A stretch of DNA of 64,000 nucleotides, from assembly GCA_903832005.1 (NCBI GenBank), contig CAIKZO010000006.1:55569-119568 (forward strand), in the 5' to 3' direction. The position numbers and the translations under genes were made by a program. Shown here in pieces: positions 1 to 8,091 of this stretch (the first letter of the stretch is position 1; each line of letters starts with the position of its first letter). This DNA is from Enhydrobacter aerosaccus (lineage in GTDB: Bacteria > Pseudomonadota > Alphaproteobacteria > Reyranellales > Reyranellaceae). The notes under the pieces are model-generated. The model made no database searches and was not told where the DNA came from. It worked only from the letters and a program-made list of their open reading frames with translations.

Positions 1-774
1 GCGGCGCGCTATCCCGTGCTGTGGGTCGCAGGCGTCGGCCTCGAGCAGCTGCCGGGCACCTGGTACCAGATGACCTGGAACAAGGGCGGCACCTTCTTCG
101 ACAAGCAGGGCAACCACATGCTGGGCGCCGGCTCGATCGCGCGCGAGACGTTGAAGTGGTGGGCCAACACCTTCGAGAAGGGCCTCGACATCTCCGACCC
201 CGAATCGCTCAAGGTCCAGTTCACGACCTCGGCCAAGGCCTTCGGTGCCGGCAAGAACCTCTATCGCGGCCCGAACCATCACTATGGCCTCAACGTCTGC
301 AACGATCCCGCGCAGTCGCCGATGGCCGGCAAGATCAAGGTCATGGATTCGCCCGGCGACGGCAAGACCATCGCCGACGCGCACGTCTATTTCATCACCA
401 CGGCCAACCGGAACAAGGAATGGGCGTGGAAGCTGCTGCAGTATCTCGGCGGCAAGACCAAGGACGGCAACTACACGCAGGCCACCAGCCTCGCCAAGGA
501 TGCGATGCTAGGCTCGGGCTACACCTCGGTGATGAACAGCGACGCGGTCAAGACCGGCTGGGCGCCGTGGGGCGACGTGCCGACCCTGCTCAAGATCTGG
601 GACAAGTCGACCTACATCGGCGAGGTCTGCTCGTCGGTCTACCAGCCGTGGCACTTCCCCTGGACCGACCAGATGAACATCGAAGTGCAGAAGTGCCTGA
701 CCGGCCAGATCACGGCCGACGCCTGCTGCGATAACCTGATCAAGGGCATCGCCGACGCCAAGCGCAAGGTCTGA
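1..774 (+). CDS. ABC transporter sugar-type substrate-binding protein, 5' truncated by the window edge
   Basis: The window opens inside this gene; 257 codons are readable in frame from base 1 and end at TGA 772-774. The protein is the C-terminal part of a family 1 extracellular solute-binding protein: periplasmic, Trp/Asp/Lys-rich, with the typical ending of amphipathic helices (QMNIEVQKCLTG, then NLIKGIADAKRK). Two MalF/MalG-type permeases follow at once, so it supplies substrate to that importer. The substrate (sugar, polyol or glycerol-3-phosphate-like) cannot be told from this half. The signal peptide lies outside the window. Confidence 0.9.
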   Translation, partial: AARYPVLWVAGVGLEQLPGTWYQMTWNKGGTFFDKQGNHMLGAGSIARETLKWWANTFEKGLDISDPESLKVQFTTSAKAFGAGKNLYRGPNHHYGLNVCNDPAQSPMAGKIKVMDSPGDGKTIADAHVYFITTANRNKEWAWKLLQYLGGKTKDGNYTQATSLAKDAMLGSGYTSVMNSDAVKTGWAPWGDVPTLLKIWDKSTYIGEVCSSVYQPWHFPWTDQMNIEVQKCLTGQITADACCDNLIKGIADAKRKV

Positions 775-778
775 CGCC

Positions 779-1702
779 CTGACCTCACGCCGCTCCCGAC
801 CGTGGTGGCGACGCGAACTGTCGGCGGGACAGTTCGCGTTCGTCATGAACGTGCCGACACTTCTCCTGCTGGGAGCGGTGCTGGCCTATCCGGTGATCTA
901 TGCCGGCTATCTGTCGTTCCATCGGGTGGGCCTCGCGCAATTGCGCCGGGGCGAGTTCGCCTTCAGCGGCTGGGACAACTACAGCCGTGTCCTCGAGGAT
1001 CCCCTGTTCTGGACGGCGCTCAAGAACACGCTGATCTTCACCGCCGTCACCGTGACCAGCGAGATCGTGCTCGCGGTGGCGATTGCGCTGCTGATCAACC
1101 AGACCAGTGTCTGGACCTCGCGCGTCACACGCTTTTTGATCCTGCTGCCCTACGCCGTGCCGCCGATCGCCAACGGGCTGATCTGGGCCTTCATGTACAG
1201 TTTCCAGTTCGGCTTCCTGAACCGGCTGCTGTTCGCGACCGGTCTCGTGCACGATCCGGTGAACTGGTCGGGCAATCCCGACACCGCCCTCTATGCCGTG
1301 GCCGTGCCCTATGTCTGGCGCACGCTCCCCTTCGCCATCATCCTGGTGCATGCGGCCCTGCAGGGCATCCCGCGCGAGCTCTACGAGCAGGCCGCGATCG
1401 ACGGCGCCAATGCCTGGCACCGCTTCCGGCGGATCACGATGCCGATGCTGCGCCAGATCATCGCCATCATCCTGATCCTGCGCACCGCGTTCGCTTTCGC
1501 CGTGTTCGAGGAGATCCTCGCCATCACCCAGGGCGGCCCGGGCGACGCCACCTGGGTTGCGGCCTGGTACAGCTACAAGATCACCTTCGCCCCGCCCAAC
1601 AACTTCGGCATGGGCTCGGCCTCGGCCTACATCCTGGCGCTGATGATCGGCGCCATCGCGCTGGTCTACATGCGCTTCATCTACCGGCGCGTGACGCTCT
1701 GA
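779..1702 (+). CDS. ABC transporter permease, MalF/UgpA type
   Basis: Inner-membrane permease with about six membrane segments and the EAA loop that contacts the ATPase (EQAAIDGANAWHRFRRITMP). The first ordinary start is ATG 845, but that begins inside the first membrane region. The frame is open upstream and encodes a basic tail (SRRSRPWWRRELSAG) of the kind MalF-type proteins carry. No ATG, GTG or TTG exists there; the only candidate is CTG 779, five bases after the previous stop and preceded by AAGG at 766-769. I take CTG 779 as likely (307 aa) and ATG 845 as the conservative start (285 aa). The next gene starts in the stop codon (TGATG). Confidence 0.85.
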   Translation: MTSRRSRPWWRRELSAGQFAFVMNVPTLLLLGAVLAYPVIYAGYLSFHRVGLAQLRRGEFAFSGWDNYSRVLEDPLFWTALKNTLIFTAVTVTSEIVLAVAIALLINQTSVWTSRVTRFLILLPYAVPPIANGLIWAFMYSFQFGFLNRLLFATGLVHDPVNWSGNPDTALYAVAVPYVWRTLPFAIILVHAALQGIPRELYEQAAIDGANAWHRFRRITMPMLRQIIAIILILRTAFAFAVFEEILAITQGGPGDATWVAAWYSYKITFAPPNNFGMGSASAYILALMIGAIALVYMRFIYRRVTL

Positions 1703-2589
1703 TGTTCAAGCCCTCGCCCACCACCCGGCTGATCCTGCACCTCGCCAACCTGATGGTGATCGTGTTCATCCTGCTGCCGCTGGTCGCGGTGTTCATCGGC
1801 GCCATCCAGTCCGAGAAATCGCTGCAGGCCGACACGCGCCGCGTCCTGCCGGCCGAAGTCACCGCCGACAACTTCGTGGTCATCCTCACCAAGGGCGAGC
1901 AGAAGGGCCGCATCTTCGACCAGGCGACTTATCTTCCCGAAAACATCAAGAGTTTCTATGCCGCCTTCGCCAACTCCGCGATCGTGTCGGTGTCGGTGAC
2001 GTTGCTGACGCTGCTGTTCGGCTCGCTCTCGGCCTACACGATCGCCCGCCAGCGCTTCCGATGGACGCTGTTCCTGATGCAGGCCAACATCGTCGCGCGC
2101 TTCGTGCCGGTGATCGTGCTGATGATCCCGCTCTACGTCGTGATGCGCTCGTTCGGTGCACTCAACTCTTTGTCGGGCGTGATCGTGGCAGAGACCGGCT
2201 TCCTCCTACCTTACGCCATCCTGATCCTGGCGCCGTATTTCGATACGATCCCTGCCGAACTCGAGGAAGCCGCCCGCATCGACGGTTGCTCGCGGTTGCG
2301 CGCCTTCATCTACATCGTGATTCCGCTGGCCACACCCGCGCTGGCCGCCTGCGGCGTGATCATCTTCATCATCTCCTGGCACGAGTTGCTAATCCCGCTG
2401 ATCCTGAACGCGCGGCCCGACTTCATGACGCTCCCCGTGGTGATCGCGAGCCTGGTGGGCGACGTGCACGTGTTCTTCAACCTGATGATGGCGATCTGCC
2501 TGCTGGCGCTCGCTCCTACCGTCGTGCTGGTAGCGCTACTGCAAAAATACATCGTCGAGGGGCTCGCGGCGGGCGCGGTAAAGGGCTGA
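1702..2589 (+). CDS. ABC transporter permease, MalG type
   Basis: 295-residue inner-membrane permease, the second transmembrane subunit of the sugar-type importer. It has an N-terminal membrane segment, a periplasmic loop, then five further helices and the EAA loop (ELEEAARIDGCSRLRAF). Its ATG overlaps the stop of the MalF-type gene by one base (TGATG), so the two are translationally coupled. No ATPase gene follows; the partner MsmX/UgpC-type ATPase must be upstream of the window or shared. Confidence 0.93.
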   Translation: MFKPSPTTRLILHLANLMVIVFILLPLVAVFIGAIQSEKSLQADTRRVLPAEVTADNFVVILTKGEQKGRIFDQATYLPENIKSFYAAFANSAIVSVSVTLLTLLFGSLSAYTIARQRFRWTLFLMQANIVARFVPVIVLMIPLYVVMRSFGALNSLSGVIVAETGFLLPYAILILAPYFDTIPAELEEAARIDGCSRLRAFIYIVIPLATPALAACGVIIFIISWHELLIPLILNARPDFMTLPVVIASLVGDVHVFFNLMMAICLLALAPTVVLVALLQKYIVEGLAAGAVKG

Positions 2590-2649
2590 CGACACCAGCC
2601 GCCCTGCCTATGATCCGGCGTTCTCAATCAGACCAAGGAAACGCCCAAA

Positions 2650-3435
2650 ATGTCGTCGAACATGCTGAAAAAGCGCCTTCAGGCCGGCAAGGCCTGCGTC
2701 AATGCCTGGCTCGCCATCCCGAGCGGCTTCTCGGCCGAGGTCATGGCGGGCTGCGGCTGGGACGCCGTCACCGTCGACATTCAGCACGGCGTGCAGGACT
2801 ACCAATCGATGGTCCAGTGCTTCCAGGCGATGGACAAGTATCCGATCACGCCGCTGGTGCGCGTGCCGTGGAACGAGCCTGGCATCATCGGCAAGGTGCT
2901 GGACGGCGGCGCCTGGGGCGTGATCTGCCCGATGGTGAACAACGCTGCCGAAGCCAAGGCGCTGGTCTCCTATTCGCTCTATCCGCCGAAGGGCAAGCGC
3001 TCGAACGGCCCGATCCGCGCCGGCGCCTACGGCGAGGCCACGCCCTATCAGGCGACGGCCAACGACGAAGTGCTGATCATCCCGATGATCGAGACGCAGG
3101 AAGCGATCGATAACATCGACGCCATCCTCGACGTGCCGGGCGTGAGCGGCATCTATGTCGGCCCGTCCGACCTCGGCCTGTCGCTAGGCTTGAAGCCGAT
3201 GCTCGACCGCGAGGAGCCGCAGGTCCTGAAGATCTACGAGAAGCTCACCTCGGCCTGCAAGAAGCGCGGCCTGTTCGCCGGCATCCACAACGGCACGCCA
3301 ACCTACGCCGCACGCGCCTTCGGTATGGGCTTCCAGCTCTGCACAATCGCCAACGACTCGGGCCTGCTGGCGATGGCCGCCAAGAACGCCGTCAACGGCT
3401 TCCGCAAGGAAGTCGGGCCCAGCGCAGAAAAGTAA
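2650..3435 (+). CDS. HpcH/HpaI aldolase family protein
   Basis: 261-residue TIM-barrel aldolase of the 4-hydroxy-2-oxoheptanedioate / 2-keto-3-deoxy-acid family, which cleaves 4-hydroxy-2-oxo acids to pyruvate (or a similar keto acid) and an aldehyde in a metal-dependent reaction. Expected active-site residues are visible: His46 (DIQHG), Arg71 (RVPW), metal ligands Glu148 (MIETQ) and Asp174 (GPSDLG). It starts 60 bases after the MalG-type permease with AAGGA as ribosome site, so it probably belongs to the same operon and acts on a breakdown product of the imported compound. Exact substrate unknown. Confidence 0.9.
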   Translation: MSSNMLKKRLQAGKACVNAWLAIPSGFSAEVMAGCGWDAVTVDIQHGVQDYQSMVQCFQAMDKYPITPLVRVPWNEPGIIGKVLDGGAWGVICPMVNNAAEAKALVSYSLYPPKGKRSNGPIRAGAYGEATPYQATANDEVLIIPMIETQEAIDNIDAILDVPGVSGIYVGPSDLGLSLGLKPMLDREEPQVLKIYEKLTSACKKRGLFAGIHNGTPTYAARAFGMGFQLCTIANDSGLLAMAAKNAVNGFRKEVGPSAEK

Positions 3436-3465
3436 CACCAACGGGTAACAGGGCTGAAAAGCCAC

Positions 3466-3481
3466 TGGCACGCGGTTTGCT
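3466..3481 (+). promoter_or_regulatory. Sigma-54 (RpoN) promoter of formamidase
   Basis: TGGCACG, four bases, then TTGCT: an exact match to the sigma-54 consensus TGGCACG-N4-TTGCW, with GG (3467-3468) and GC (3479-3480) exactly ten bases apart. Transcription should start near 3492, giving a leader of about 23 bases before ATG 3515. An NtrC-type enhancer site would lie upstream, inside the aldolase gene; I did not find a convincing one. Confidence 0.85.
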
Positions 3482-3510
3482 CCTCCGCTGGAAAATCAAC
3501 CGGCGGAGGA
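3481..3510 (+). repeat. Inverted repeat covering the formamidase ribosome-binding site
   Basis: TCCTCCGC (3481-3488) and GCGGAGGA (3503-3510) are perfect 8-base inverted arms with a 14-base loop. The right arm is the ribosome-binding site of the gene starting at 3515. The left arm lies before the predicted sigma-54 start near 3492, so the hairpin would form only in transcripts reading through from the upstream operon. Confidence 0.6.
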
Positions 3511-3514
3511 AGCG

Positions 3515-4546
3515 ATGAGCGGACTGGGCGGCCTGAACAAAGCGCCTGACGGCGTCGTCATCGGCTTGGTGCAGATCCAGAACCCGACCGTCGTCACGCC
3601 CGCCGATCTCGCGCACCAGACCAGCCGCATCTGCGAACTTGTCGGCAAGGCCCGGCGCAACATGGCGACCATGGATCTGGTCGTCTTCCCGGAATATTCG
3701 CTGCACGGCCTGTCGATGGACACCAATTCGGCGATCATGTGCCGGGTCGACGGACCGGAGGTCGAGCACTTCCGCGGCGCCTGCATATCGAATGACATCT
3801 GGGGCTGCTTCTCCATCATGGAGTTCAATCCCCACGGCAATCCGTTCAACACCGGCCTGATCATCGACAACAAGGGCGAAATCAAACTCTATTACCGCAA
3901 GATGCACCCCTGGGTGCCGGTCGAGCCGTGGGAACCGGGCGATCTCGGCATTCCGGTGTGCGACGGACCGAACGGGTCGAAGCTCGCGCTGATCATCTGC
4001 CACGACGGCATGTTCCCCGAGATGGCGCGCGAGAGCGCCTATCGTGGCGCCAACATCATGATCCGCACGGCGGGCTATACCGCGCCGATCCGCCAGAGCT
4101 GGCACTTCACCAACCAGTCGAACGCCTTCTGCAACCTGATGTACACGGCGTCGGTGTGCCTGGCCGGCAGCGACGGCTCGTTCAATTCGATGGGCGAAGG
4201 CATGATCGTGAACTACGACGGCACGCCGCTGGTGAGCGGCAACGGCATCCCCGACGAAATCATCACCGGCGAGATGCGGCCGAAATTGTGCGATGAGGCG
4301 CGCCTGCACTGGGGTGTCGAGAACAACATCTACCAGTTCGGCCATCGCGGCTATGTCGCGGTGAAGGGCGGCGCGCGCGACTGCCCCTACACCTACATGA
4401 CCGATCTGGTGGCTGGGCAATATGAGTTGCCGTGGGAGCGCCAAGTCAAGGTGACCGACGGCACGAGCTGCGGCTTCAAGGCGCCGACGCGGACCTTCAA
4501 GCCGGTGCCGTCGACCCTGGTGCCGAAGAAGCTGGCCGCGGAGTAG
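3515..4546 (+). CDS. amiF: Formamidase
   Basis: 343-residue cytoplasmic nitrilase-superfamily enzyme hydrolysing formamide to formate and ammonia. The Glu-Lys-Cys triad is present: Glu60 (VVFPEYS), Lys129 (YYRKMHPW), Cys162 (IICHDGMFPE). Family landmarks such as EPWEPGDLG, SIMEFNP and GVENNIYQFGHRGYVA run along the whole chain, which places it in the AmiF branch rather than general amidases. Length matches the family. It has its own RpoN promoter and a strong GGAGGA site 5 bases before ATG. The next genes are convergent and abut its stop, so it is probably a single-gene unit induced under nitrogen limitation. Confidence 0.93.
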   Translation: MSGLGGLNKAPDGVVIGLVQIQNPTVVTPADLAHQTSRICELVGKARRNMATMDLVVFPEYSLHGLSMDTNSAIMCRVDGPEVEHFRGACISNDIWGCFSIMEFNPHGNPFNTGLIIDNKGEIKLYYRKMHPWVPVEPWEPGDLGIPVCDGPNGSKLALIICHDGMFPEMARESAYRGANIMIRTAGYTAPIRQSWHFTNQSNAFCNLMYTASVCLAGSDGSFNSMGEGMIVNYDGTPLVSGNGIPDEIITGEMRPKLCDEARLHWGVENNIYQFGHRGYVAVKGGARDCPYTYMTDLVAGQYELPWERQVKVTDGTSCGFKAPTRTFKPVPSTLVPKKLAAE

Positions 4547-5377
4547 TCACTCCTTGTGCGCGGTGTGCCATCTCAGCATGCGGCGCTCGACCAGCGAGAT
4601 CACGCCGAAAAACGCCGCCGAGAAGATCGAGCCGACGACGATCGTGGCGTAGAGCAGCGGTGAATCGAAGTTGAAGGTCGCCTGTAGGATCAGCGCGCCG
4701 ATGCCCTGGGTCGAGCCGATCCACTCGCCGACGATAGCGCCAATCACCGCCGTCGAGGCCGCGATCTTGAGCGCCGAGAAGAGATACGGCAGCGCGTTGG
4801 GCACGCGGATCCGGAGGAAGACCTCGCCGGGCGACGCCGACAGGACATGCATCAGCTCGATCTGCTCGGGCCGCACGTCGCGCAGGCCGCGCGTCATGTT
4901 CACCAGGGTCGGGAAGAAGCAGATGATGGCTGCGACCGCGATCTTCGGCTCCATGCCGTTGCCCAGTAGCAACACCAGGATCGGCGCCTTGGCGACGACC
5001 GGGATCGAGTTGATCATGACGGCGACGGGAAACATCGCCTCCTCCACGGTCTTGCGCCAGACGAAGACCGTGGCGACGACGATGGCGGCGAGATTGCCCA
5101 ACGCGAAACCCAGCACCGACTCGATGGCGGTCGGCAGCAGGTTCGTCATCAGGATGCCGAAGCGCTCGTACAGCACCGCGGCCACTGCCTGCGGCGAGGG
5201 CGCGATGAAGGGCTTGATGTCGAACAGCTTGATCGATTCCGACCAGGCGAACAGGAGCACGAGGACGGCGACAACCGGCAGGAGGATCCGGCGCCCAGCG
5301 AGATAACGCCGGCGAGCGCGATAGCGCGCCGCGGCTTCGGTATCAGCGACGAAGGCCCCCGGAACCTGAGCGGCCAT
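4547..5377 (-). CDS. ABC transporter permease, SsuC/TauC type
   Basis: 276-residue inner-membrane permease of the nitrate/sulfonate/NMT1 importer family, with an N-terminal basic tail (YRARRRYLAGRR), about six membrane helices and an EAA-like loop (LSASPGEVFLRIRVPNALP). It is last in the minus-strand unit TauD-ATPase-permease: its ATG overlaps the ATPase stop by one base (TGATG). The matching binding protein is most likely the divergent gene at 7078. Confidence 0.93.
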   Translation of the reverse strand: MAAQVPGAFVADTEAAARYRARRRYLAGRRILLPVVAVLVLLFAWSESIKLFDIKPFIAPSPQAVAAVLYERFGILMTNLLPTAIESVLGFALGNLAAIVVATVFVWRKTVEEAMFPVAVMINSIPVVAKAPILVLLLGNGMEPKIAVAAIICFFPTLVNMTRGLRDVRPEQIELMHVLSASPGEVFLRIRVPNALPYLFSALKIAASTAVIGAIVGEWIGSTQGIGALILQATFNFDSPLLYATIVVGSIFSAAFFGVISLVERRMLRWHTAHKE

Positions 5378-6156
5378 CAGCAGGTCTCCAGCACGCGCCG
5401 CAGGTGGCCGGCGAGCGTGGTGAATTCAGGCGTCTCGCGCTGACTGAGATGACGCGGCATGGGCAGGGTCACGGGCACCAACTCGCGCACCCGGCCCGGC
5501 CGCGCCGCCAACAGCAGGACCTGCTGGCCAAGGAAGGCAGCCTCGTAGATCGAGTGGGTCACGAACACGATTGTCGTGCCGGTCGTCTCCCAGAGCTGCA
5601 GCAACTCCTCGTTCAGCCGGTCGCGCGTGATCTCGTCGAGCGCGCCGAACGGCTCGTCCATCAACAGGAGCCGCGGCCCCGAGACCAGTGCCCGCGCGAT
5701 CGCCACCCGCTGGCGCATGCCGCCCGACAGTTCATGCGGAAAGGCGTTTTCCCAGCCGGCGAGACCGACCAGTTCCAGCAACTCCTTCGGGGCGCGCGCC
5801 CCAGGCAGGGCTTTGCCGCCGCCTACTTCGAGCGGCAGGGTGACGTTGTCGAGCACCGTGCGCCACGGCAGCAGCGCCGGATCCTGGAAGACGAAACCGA
5901 TCTCGCGCTTGAGCCGCGCCGCCGCCGGTGTGCCGCCCAGCACGGTGATGCGGCCGCCGGTGGGCGCGATCAGGTCGGCCATGACGCGCAGCAGGGTCGA
6001 TTTCCCGCAACCCGACGGCCCCAGCAAGGTGAGGAAACTGCCGCGCGGAATCGTGAGGTCGATATTCTCGAGCGCCGTGACCGTGCCGCGCTCCGTGGTG
6101 AAGCGGACGCCTACTCCTTCACAAAAGACGGCTGCTTCAGGCAATGGCTGCTTCAC
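5377..6156 (-). CDS. ABC transporter ATP-binding protein, SsuB/TauB type
   Basis: 259-residue ATPase energising the NMT1-type importer. It shows Walker A (GPSGCGKST, about residues 45-53), Q-loop (VFQDPALLPW), signature (LSGGMRQR), Walker B (LLLMDEPFGALD) and the H-loop (VFVTHS). The start lies within the last 20 bases of the dioxygenase gene and its stop overlaps the permease start, so the three genes form one tightly coupled unit. Confidence 0.95.
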   Translation of the reverse strand: MKQPLPEAAVFCEGVGVRFTTERGTVTALENIDLTIPRGSFLTLLGPSGCGKSTLLRVMADLIAPTGGRITVLGGTPAAARLKREIGFVFQDPALLPWRTVLDNVTLPLEVGGGKALPGARAPKELLELVGLAGWENAFPHELSGGMRQRVAIARALVSGPRLLLMDEPFGALDEITRDRLNEELLQLWETTGTTIVFVTHSIYEAAFLGQQVLLLAARPGRVRELVPVTLPMPRHLSQRETPEFTTLAGHLRRVLETC

Positions 6157-7000
6157 TCACCGGGTCGCCGGCAATACGCGTGTGCCACATCACGCGCGGC
6201 TGGGTCATATCGAACGGCGTCGCCTGGTGCAGCAGGCAGCGATTGTCCCAGATCACCGCGTCGCCCGGCCGCCAGTCGTGATGATAGACGCGCGGCGCCT
6301 GGCAGGCGAAGTCGATCAACTCCTGCAGCAGGTCGCCCGACTCCGCCGCCGTCAGCCCCGGGACGTCGTGCGCATGGCGGCCGATCAGCAGCGACTTGCG
6401 ACCGGTATCGGGATGCACCTTGACCAGCGGCCGCAGCACATCCTCGTCCCCCGCGAAGCCCAGCTTGCGGTAATCCTCGGTGTCCTTCTTCGGCTGGTGG
6501 CCGATCTTCGCCTGGCTGTAGTGCAGCGAGTGATAGGCCTTGAGCGATGCGATCCTGGTCTGCGTCGCCGCGTCGAGCGCATCGTAGGCCGCGCGCATGT
6601 CGGCCCAGCCGGTATGGCCGCCGATCGTCGGCACGACCTCGGCGCTGAACACCGCGCCCTTGGCCTGGATCGGCTTGAAGGTGCTGTCGGCGTGCCAGCC
6701 CTCGTTGCCCTTCAGGATCTTGACCACGTCGTCGCCGGCATCGGCCTCCAGGCGCAGCGTGCCGTCCTCGCGCACATTGCTAACCGGCCCCATCTCGAAT
6801 TCGAGCGCGCCGAAGCGCTTGGCGAAGGCGATCTGCTCGTCCTTCTTCAGATACTGGCCGGGAAAGATCAGCAACGCGTACTCGAGCCAGGTGTCGTGCA
6901 GGGCCTTCCACGTGGCGTCGTCGATCCCGGCGAGCTTGAGGCCAGTGACGACAGCACCGAAGGAAGCGTCGACCGGTTGAACGTCGAAAGCCTGTACCAT
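6137..7000 (-). CDS. TauD/TfdA family 2-oxoglutarate-dependent dioxygenase
   Basis: 287-residue non-haem iron dioxygenase. The iron facial triad is visible as His103-Ala-Asp105 (EGWHADSTF) and His258 (CLLHQATPFD); Arg269 and Arg275 supply the 2-oxoglutarate contact. I use ATG 6998-7000 because the protein then starts like family members; a longer open frame adds 19 unlikely residues. First gene of the minus-strand unit with ATPase and permease. Relatives hydroxylate taurine, alkyl sulfonates, sulfates, aryloxyalkanoates or amines; with formamidase next door an organic nitrogen or sulfonate substrate is an inference only. Confidence 0.92.
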   Translation of the reverse strand: MVQAFDVQPVDASFGAVVTGLKLAGIDDATWKALHDTWLEYALLIFPGQYLKKDEQIAFAKRFGALEFEMGPVSNVREDGTLRLEADAGDDVVKILKGNEGWHADSTFKPIQAKGAVFSAEVVPTIGGHTGWADMRAAYDALDAATQTRIASLKAYHSLHYSQAKIGHQPKKDTEDYRKLGFAGDEDVLRPLVKVHPDTGRKSLLIGRHAHDVPGLTAAESGDLLQELIDFACQAPRVYHHDWRPGDAVIWDNRCLLHQATPFDMTQPRVMWHTRIAGDPVSEAAIA

Positions 7001-7013
7001 TGGAGCCTCGATT

Positions 7014-7029
7014 TGGTCCGTGTCTTGCT
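7014..7029 (+). promoter_or_regulatory. Sigma-54-like promoter of the NMT1-type binding protein
   Basis: TGGTCCG, four bases, TTGCT. GG (7015-7016) and GC (7027-7028) have the required ten-base spacing, and two of twelve consensus positions differ. Start of transcription near 7040, 38 bases before ATG 7078, with GGGGAGGA between. A sigma-70 reading of the same DNA (TTGGTC, 17 bases, TATCGT) is also possible. Confidence 0.5.
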
Positions 7030-7077
7030 GCACTCTATCGTGGTCGTCGCGGGCCACACAATCGGGGAGGACGGGAA

Positions 7078-8091
7078 ATGCGCCGCCGCACGTTGCTCAC
7101 AGGGGCTGCTGCCACCGCGGCCGCCGCCGCAAATCTCCTGCCGGCGGGCGGCTTCGCCCAGGCCAAGACCCAGACCGTGAACCTCCAGCTCGGCTGGCTC
7201 GCCTCCAACAACAATATCGGCGAGGTGATGGCCAAGCACATGGGCTACTACGAGGAGGAGAAGCTCAACGTCGTGATCCAGCCGGGCGGGCCCAGCATCG
7301 ACGGCGTGGCGATCGTGGCCTCCGGCCGCTGCGAGGTCGGCCAGATCTCGTCCAGCCCCTCGCTGATGTTGGCGGCATCGCAGAAGATCCCCGTGAAGTG
7401 CTTCGCCACCGAACTGCAGCAGCATCCCTACGCCTTCTTCTCGCTGGCCAAGAAGCCGATCCGCTCGGCCAAAGACATGATCGGCAAGAAGATCGGCATC
7501 CAGGCGACCGGCAAGATCCTGCTCTCGGCACTGCTCAAGAAGAACGGCATCGCCGAGAAGGATGTCGAGGTCCTGATCATCGGCTCGGAGATGACGCCGC
7601 TGCTGACCGGCCAAGCCGATGCGGTGGCCGGTTGGGTCACGAATACGTCGGCGCTAAAGCCGCTCGGCGCCGACCGCGTCGACCTCCGCCTGTGGGATGC
7701 CGGCGTGCAGCTCTATGCGCTGCCGCTCTATGCGACCAAGGACACGATCGAGAAAAAGCCGGCGATGCTGGCCGGCTTCCTGCGGGCCACCGCGCGGGGC
7801 TGGGCCGCGGCGCGCGCCGAGCCGGAGAAATCCGTCGATTTCCTGATCAAGGAGTATCCGAACTTCAAGCGCGACGACGAGATCGAGGGCGTGAAGGCCC
7901 TGCTGCCGTTCGGCTTCAACGCCAGCACCAAGGCCAACGGCTGGGGCGCCTTCGATACCACCGTGTGGGCCGACCAGATCAAGCTCTACGACGACCTGAA
8001 GCAGTTTACGGCGGGCGCGCCCAGGCTCGACGACGTGATCGCGACGTCGATCCTCGACGCGACCAAAGACGTCCGCTCGAAGATCGGCTGA
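7078..8091 (+). CDS. ABC transporter substrate-binding protein, NMT1/SsuA type, Tat signal
   Basis: 337-residue periplasmic binding protein of the nitrate/sulfonate/thiamine-precursor class. It starts with a twin-arginine-like signal (MRRRTLLTG, alanine-rich core, cleavage near GGFAQA). The body shows family features: LQLGWLASNNNIGE, GIQATGKILL. ATG 7078 is preceded by GGGGAGGA; the open frame upstream to 7000 encodes nothing like a leader. Its stop overlaps the amidohydrolase start (TGATG). Divergent from the TauD-ATPase-permease unit, whose importer it presumably feeds. Confidence 0.92.
   Translation: MRRRTLLTGAAATAAAAANLLPAGGFAQAKTQTVNLQLGWLASNNNIGEVMAKHMGYYEEEKLNVVIQPGGPSIDGVAIVASGRCEVGQISSSPSLMLAASQKIPVKCFATELQQHPYAFFSLAKKPIRSAKDMIGKKIGIQATGKILLSALLKKNGIAEKDVEVLIIGSEMTPLLTGQADAVAGWVTNTSALKPLGADRVDLRLWDAGVQLYALPLYATKDTIEKKPAMLAGFLRATARGWAAARAEPEKSVDFLIKEYPNFKRDDEIEGVKALLPFGFNASTKANGWGAFDTTVWADQIKLYDDLKQFTAGAPRLDDVIATSILDATKDVRSKIG

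Noticed and set aside
3392..4444. 350-codon open frame antisense to formamidase
   Set aside because: Shadow of amiF; no ribosome site or family.
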